Made by a program: the position numbers and the translations under genes. The notes beneath the pieces were generated by a model, which saw nothing but the letters and a program-made list of their open reading frames with translations, did not search any database and was not told where the DNA came from. From Demetria terragena DSM 11295 (GTDB lineage: Bacteria; Actinomycetota; Actinomycetes; Actinomycetales; Dermatophilaceae), in contig NZ_AQXW01000004.1 in the NCBI RefSeq assembly GCF_000376825.1, forward strand, positions 1,984,001-2,048,000: a stretch of 64,000 nt of DNA, in the 5' to 3' direction. The number at the start of each line of letters is the position of its first letter. Position 1 is the first letter of the stretch. This document shows positions 60,706-64,000 of the stretch, piece by piece.

Positions 60706-62253
60706 ATGGCCGACAATCAGAACCAGCCGAGTAGCTCCCGGGAGCCCCGGCTTGGGCGGCGTCAACTCCTGACCGGAGTCGGCGGCGTTGCCGCGATCGC
60801 CGCGGCAGGAGTCGGGACCCGCGAACTGCTGAGTTCAGATCCAGCTACCGCTGTGGCGGCAACCCGACCGCAGTCGACCGATTCACTGAAGCTGCTGAAG
60901 AAGATGTTGTCTTTTGACACGCAGAACTTTGGGGAGGGCGGCAAGACCAAGAAGCACGGCGAATGGTTGAAGTCGGTCTGGGAACAGGCCGATGTTCCCG
61001 TCGAGATCATCCCCACCCCGCAGCCGGACAACATCCACGTGATTGCTCGCATCAAGGGCAAGACCAACGCCAAGCCACTGCTCCTGCTCGGGCACTCCGA
61101 CGTGGTGCCGGTCGAACGCGAGAACTGGTCCGTCGACCCGTTTGCGGGGACGGTCAAAGGCGGCGAAATCTATGGTCGCGGCGCGCTCGATATGAAGGGG
61201 GCCAATGCCGCAAGCGTCAGCGCGCTGCTCAAGCACGTATCAGAGGGCGGCCGGTTTGAGCGCGACATCATCGTGCTGACCGACTGCGACGAGGAGGCCG
61301 GTTCCTATGGATCCGGTTGGCTCGCAGAGAACCATTGGGACAAGTTGGACTGTGGCATGGTGCTGACCGAGGGCGGTTGGTTCCTTGCTCAACGGGATCG
61401 GACCACTCCGATGCTCATTTCTGTCACGCGCCAGGACAAGGTCTATTTCAACCTTGATCTGTACGCCCGCGGTACCGCGACGCACTCCAGCAAACCGATG
61501 CCTGACTCGGCGATTGTGCGGCTCTCACGGGCGGTTGCCGAGATCGGCGATTGGCTGGCACCTGTTCACCTGACGGACGTGACACGCGAATATTTCGCCG
61601 CGCTCGCGCGAGCCACCGACAATCAACGCTTCGCCAAGGCAATTCGCTTGATGCTGAAGGCAAAAGACCGCACGTCGCGCGAGCGGGCCGCCGCGATGGT
61701 CGTGAAGCAGTCAGACTTCCCCTACTTGCACAGTGCCCTGCTGCGGACGACGACGGCGTACGTCATCGAAGACTCCGGATACAAGGAGAACGTCATCCCG
61801 TCGGAGGCCCACGTGCGGGTGAACTGCCGCGCCGTGCCTGGCGGGCAGAAGCCCCGTGACTTCTTGGCCGAGCTGCGAAAGCGTCTCGCTAAGAAAGGAA
61901 TCGAGGTCAAGGTTGGTGCCCCCAAGGGCACGAGTGAGAAGGCGTACCTCGCTCAACTCGACAAGGACTGGGCTACCGAGCCGGCTGACATCGACACACC
62001 GCTCTACGACGCCATCCGCCGCGCGAGTCGCAAAACCTATCCGGACGCTGTCTTCGCGCCAGCGTTGTTCGAGGCGGGCACGAGCCTAGGACCGTGGCGG
62101 GAGAAGGGAATTCCCGGATATGGCGTGTATCCCTACGTCATCGACAACGACCAACTGATCGGCATGCACGGAAACGATGAGCGGATCTTCGTGGAGTCTC
62201 TCGCCAAGGGAACGGACTTCATGTATCGGGTCTTTGACGGCTTCCGCGCCTGA
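60706..62253 (+). CDS. Tat-exported M20 family metallopeptidase
   Basis: 515-residue zinc hydrolase of the M20/ArgE/carboxypeptidase G2 family. The signal carries LGRRQLLTGVGG (about 18-30). Catalytic text: LLGHSDVVPVE (zinc His), GRGALDMKG (bridging Asp), DEEAGSYG (general base Glu), and HSSKPMPDSA in the dimerisation domain, then NVIPSEAHVRVNCRAVPG. It trims peptides or amino-acid conjugates outside the membrane. ATG 60706 has GAGGAG seven bases before it; ends 13 bases from the convergent pntB gene. Confidence 0.88.
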   Translation: MADNQNQPSSSREPRLGRRQLLTGVGGVAAIAAAGVGTRELLSSDPATAVAATRPQSTDSLKLLKKMLSFDTQNFGEGGKTKKHGEWLKSVWEQADVPVEIIPTPQPDNIHVIARIKGKTNAKPLLLLGHSDVVPVERENWSVDPFAGTVKGGEIYGRGALDMKGANAASVSALLKHVSEGGRFERDIIVLTDCDEEAGSYGSGWLAENHWDKLDCGMVLTEGGWFLAQRDRTTPMLISVTRQDKVYFNLDLYARGTATHSSKPMPDSAIVRLSRAVAEIGDWLAPVHLTDVTREYFAALARATDNQRFAKAIRLMLKAKDRTSRERAAAMVVKQSDFPYLHSALLRTTTAYVIEDSGYKENVIPSEAHVRVNCRAVPGGQKPRDFLAELRKRLAKKGIEVKVGAPKGTSEKAYLAQLDKDWATEPADIDTPLYDAIRRASRKTYPDAVFAPALFEAGTSLGPWREKGIPGYGVYPYVIDNDQLIGMHGNDERIFVESLAKGTDFMYRVFDGFRA

Positions 62254-62266
62254 CCAGTCAGGTCGA

Positions 62267-63685
62267 TCACAGGGTGCGCAGGATGTCGCTCACCCGCTCC
62301 TTGGCGTCGCCAAAGAGCATGGCTGAGTTCTCGCGGAAGAAGAGTGGGTTCTGGACGCCGGCGTAGCCGGAGGCCATCGACCGTTTGAACACCACGACGT
62401 GCTTGGCTTCCCACACGCTCAACACCGGCATACCGGCGATCGGGCTCGACGGGTCCTCTGCCGCAGCCGGATTCACCGTGTCGTTGGCACCAATCACGAG
62501 AACGACATCGGTGCTAGCAAAGTCGTCGTTGATCTCGTCGAGCTCGAGCACGATGTCGTAGGGCACCTTGGCTTCGGCCAGCAAGACATTCATGTGGCCG
62601 GGCAGGCGTCCGGCGACGGGATGAATGCCGAAACGAACCTCCACCCCTCGATCGCGCAAGGTCCGGGTGAGGTCAGCCACCGCACCCTGGGCCTGGGCCA
62701 CAGCCATGCCGTATCCGGGGGTGATGATGACCGACGAGGCGGAGCCAAGCTGCTCGGCCACCTCCTGCGCCGTGGTCTCCCGGTGCTCGCCGTAGTCGGT
62801 GTCACTCGCCGGGCCGGCTTCGATACCAAAGCCGCCCGCGATCACCGAGATGAACGAACGGTTCATCGCCTTGCACATGATGTAGGACAAGTAGGCACCT
62901 GAACTGCCGACCAGCGCGCCGGTCACGATGAGCAGGTCGTTCTCCAATAGGAAGCCAGCCGCGGCGGCCGCCCATCCGGAGTAGCTGTTGAGCATGGAGA
63001 TCACGACGGGCATATCGCCGCCGCCGATCGACACGACGAGATGCCAACCCAACAGCAGCGCGAGCACCGTCACCACCACGAGCAGCCACAGCGCCGGGGA
63101 GACGACAAACCAGATGGTGAACCCGACAAAGGCCACCAGCGCACCGAGATTGAGGAGGTTCTTGCCCGGCAAGGTCAACGGCGCCGACGAGATCTTCGCG
63201 GACAGTTTGAGGTACGCCGCGACCGACCCAGTGAACGTCACCGCTCCGATGAAGACACCGATGAACACTTCGGCGTGGTGAATCCCTAATGTTTCCAACG
63301 CTCGTAGCCGCTGCGCCTCCTCACCATCCAGGTGCGCCTCGACGTGCAGATAGCCGTTCCAGCCCACCAGCACCGCGCCCAGGCCGACGAAACTATGCAA
63401 GAGCGCGATGAGTTCGGGCATCCCGGTCATCTCGACGACCCGCGCGCGATGGAGACCGATCAATGCGCCAATGACCATGGCAGCGGCCAGGATTCCGAAG
63501 GCGCTGGCCGAGAGACCTTGATCGAACGCCAACGCGATGGTGGCGACGAGCGCGACGACCATGCCGGTCATCGCGTACGCGTTTCCCGCCTTGGCTGTGT
63601 CGTGCTTAGACAAGCCCGCCAGGGCGAGGATAAACAAGAGCGCGGCAACGAGGTAGGCAGCCTGGGACGCTGTTGTGACAGTCAT
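62267..63685 (-). CDS. pntB: NAD(P) transhydrogenase beta subunit
   Basis: Membrane subunit of proton-translocating transhydrogenase, converting NADH + NADP+ to NAD+ + NADPH at the cost of the proton gradient. 472 residues: about nine helices (1-280) and the soluble NADP(H)-binding domain III (about 300-472) with [26 protein letters not shown] and [17 protein letters not shown], the diagnostic NADP-binding loops. Start ATG 63685 with GAGG five bases before it. It lies seven bases after the small alpha subunit gene, in the usual pntA1-pntA2-pntB order. Confidence 0.94.
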   Translation of the reverse strand: MTVTTASQAAYLVAALLFILALAGLSKHDTAKAGNAYAMTGMVVALVATIALAFDQGLSASAFGILAAAMVIGALIGLHRARVVEMTGMPELIALLHSFVGLGAVLVGWNGYLHVEAHLDGEEAQRLRALETLGIHHAEVFIGVFIGAVTFTGSVAAYLKLSAKISSAPLTLPGKNLLNLGALVAFVGFTIWFVVSPALWLLVVVTVLALLLGWHLVVSIGGGDMPVVISMLNSYSGWAAAAAGFLLENDLLIVTGALVGSSGAYLSYIMCKAMNRSFISVIAGGFGIEAGPASDTDYGEHRETTAQEVAEQLGSASSVIITPGYGMAVAQAQGAVADLTRTLRDRGVEVRFGIHPVAGRLPGHMNVLLAEAKVPYDIVLELDEINDDFASTDVVLVIGANDTVNPAAAEDPSSPIAGMPVLSVWEAKHVVVFKRSMASGYAGVQNPLFFRENSAMLFGDAKERVSDILRTL

Positions 63686-63692
63686 ATCCGCC

Positions 63693-64000
63693 TCACGCCT
63701 TCGCAAACATCGACAGCATGCGGCGAGTGACGGCGAAACCACCGAAGATGTTGATGCTGGCCAGCAGGATCGCGACCGCAGCGAGCACGGTGATGGCTGC
63801 CCCACCGCCGATCTGCAGGAGCGCGCCGACCACGATGATCCCGGAGATCGCGTTGGTGACGGACATCAACGGGGTGTGGAGCGCGTGATGCACATTGCCG
63901 ATGACGTAGAACCCGATCACGATCGCGAGCGCGAAAACGGTCAGGTGGACCCGCAGTGCTTCCGGTGAGAATCCGGCGACGAGGAAGAGCGCGGCGGCTC
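63693..64000 (-). CDS. pntA2: NAD(P) transhydrogenase alpha subunit, C-terminal part (partial)
   Basis: The last ~100 codons of the separate small alpha subunit (PntAB/PntA2), a four-helix membrane component. Visible text is [35 protein letters not shown] and [19 protein letters not shown], matching domain II of PntA. The reading frame stays open to the window end, so the start is outside. In this arrangement the NAD-binding domain is a separate gene, expected just beyond the window. Upstream neighbour on the same strand to pntB. Confidence 0.9.
   Translation of the reverse strand, partial: AAALFLVAGFSPEALRVHLTVFALAIVIGFYVIGNVHHALHTPLMSVTNAISGIIVVGALLQIGGGAAITVLAAVAILLASINIFGGFAVTRRMLSMFAKA

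Noticed and set aside
62250-62263. CCTGAC-CA-GTCAGG hairpin between the M20 and pntB genes as a terminator
   Set aside because: Six-base arms with a two-base loop and no U tract; too weak to call.

Overview
The window is chromosomal DNA from a high-GC Gram-positive bacterium, almost certainly an actinobacterium. Five things point this way: strong G/C bias at third codon positions; at least thirteen genes with a TANNNT -10 hexamer only 6-7 bases before the start codon (leaderless mRNA layout); two DtxR/IdeR-type iron boxes; a split PntA/PntB transhydrogenase together with an F420-type (Ddn-like) nitroreductase; and one giant fused acyl-CoA carboxylase. A member of the Micrococcales is my best guess, but the sequence alone does not fix the genus. 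There is no rRNA, tRNA, CRISPR array, phage or clear insertion sequence.

Layout. 1-3.5 kb: a decayed gene, uracil-DNA glycosylase, an acetyltransferase, a methyltransferase and a Tat-exported M23 peptidase. 3.55-10.2 kb: a ROK repressor facing a tightly coupled operon (lipoprotein binding protein, permease, single-domain ATPase, SGNH esterase, secreted enzyme of unknown fold) with a near-ideal two-turn operator over its promoter; this looks like an uptake and degradation locus for an acetylated glycan. 10.2-16.3 kb: a secreted double cyanophycinase-like protein with a dead second half, divergent from an iron-box controlled siderophore ABC importer. 16.3-21.2 kb: membrane proteins, an MFS exporter, NDH-2-like oxidoreductase, monooxygenase-fold protein and an IclR regulator, then a 0.5 kb patch of dispersed palindromic and 18-bp tandem repeats. 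21.6-27.2 kb: GMC dehydrogenase with its small subunit, a small membrane protein/HTH operon under a perfect palindrome, an F420-type protein, ACC deaminase and formylglycine-generating enzyme. 27.4-33.7 kb: MMPL transporter, HxlR regulator, glyoxalase-fold protein, glycosyltransferase, flavin reductase and a two-gene membrane pair unlike its surroundings. 33.9-39.8 kb: secreted zinc peptidase, small G protein, MOSC protein, sugar porter, dialkylglycine decarboxylase. 39.9-45.4 kb: the 1849-residue acyl-CoA carboxylase. 45.4-56.1 kb: acetyltransferases, PhoD, carboxylesterase, an ABC-2 exporter, a frameshifted FAD monooxygenase, hydrolase, PIG-L deacetylase and a Tat-exported surface protein. 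56.2-64 kb: phosphopantetheinyl transferase, iron-box controlled siderophore-interacting protein, PEP carboxylase, an M20 peptidase and the pntB/pntA2 genes running off the end.

Functionally the window combines iron acquisition (two IdeR-type boxes, FecBCD-type importer, siderophore reductase, Sfp-type activator), carbon scavenging from polymers and peptides, use of alpha,alpha-disubstituted amino acids (ACC deaminase and dialkylglycine decarboxylase) and central redox/anaplerosis (PEPC, transhydrogenase, NDH-2). These traits fit a soil or plant-associated lifestyle, which is inference.
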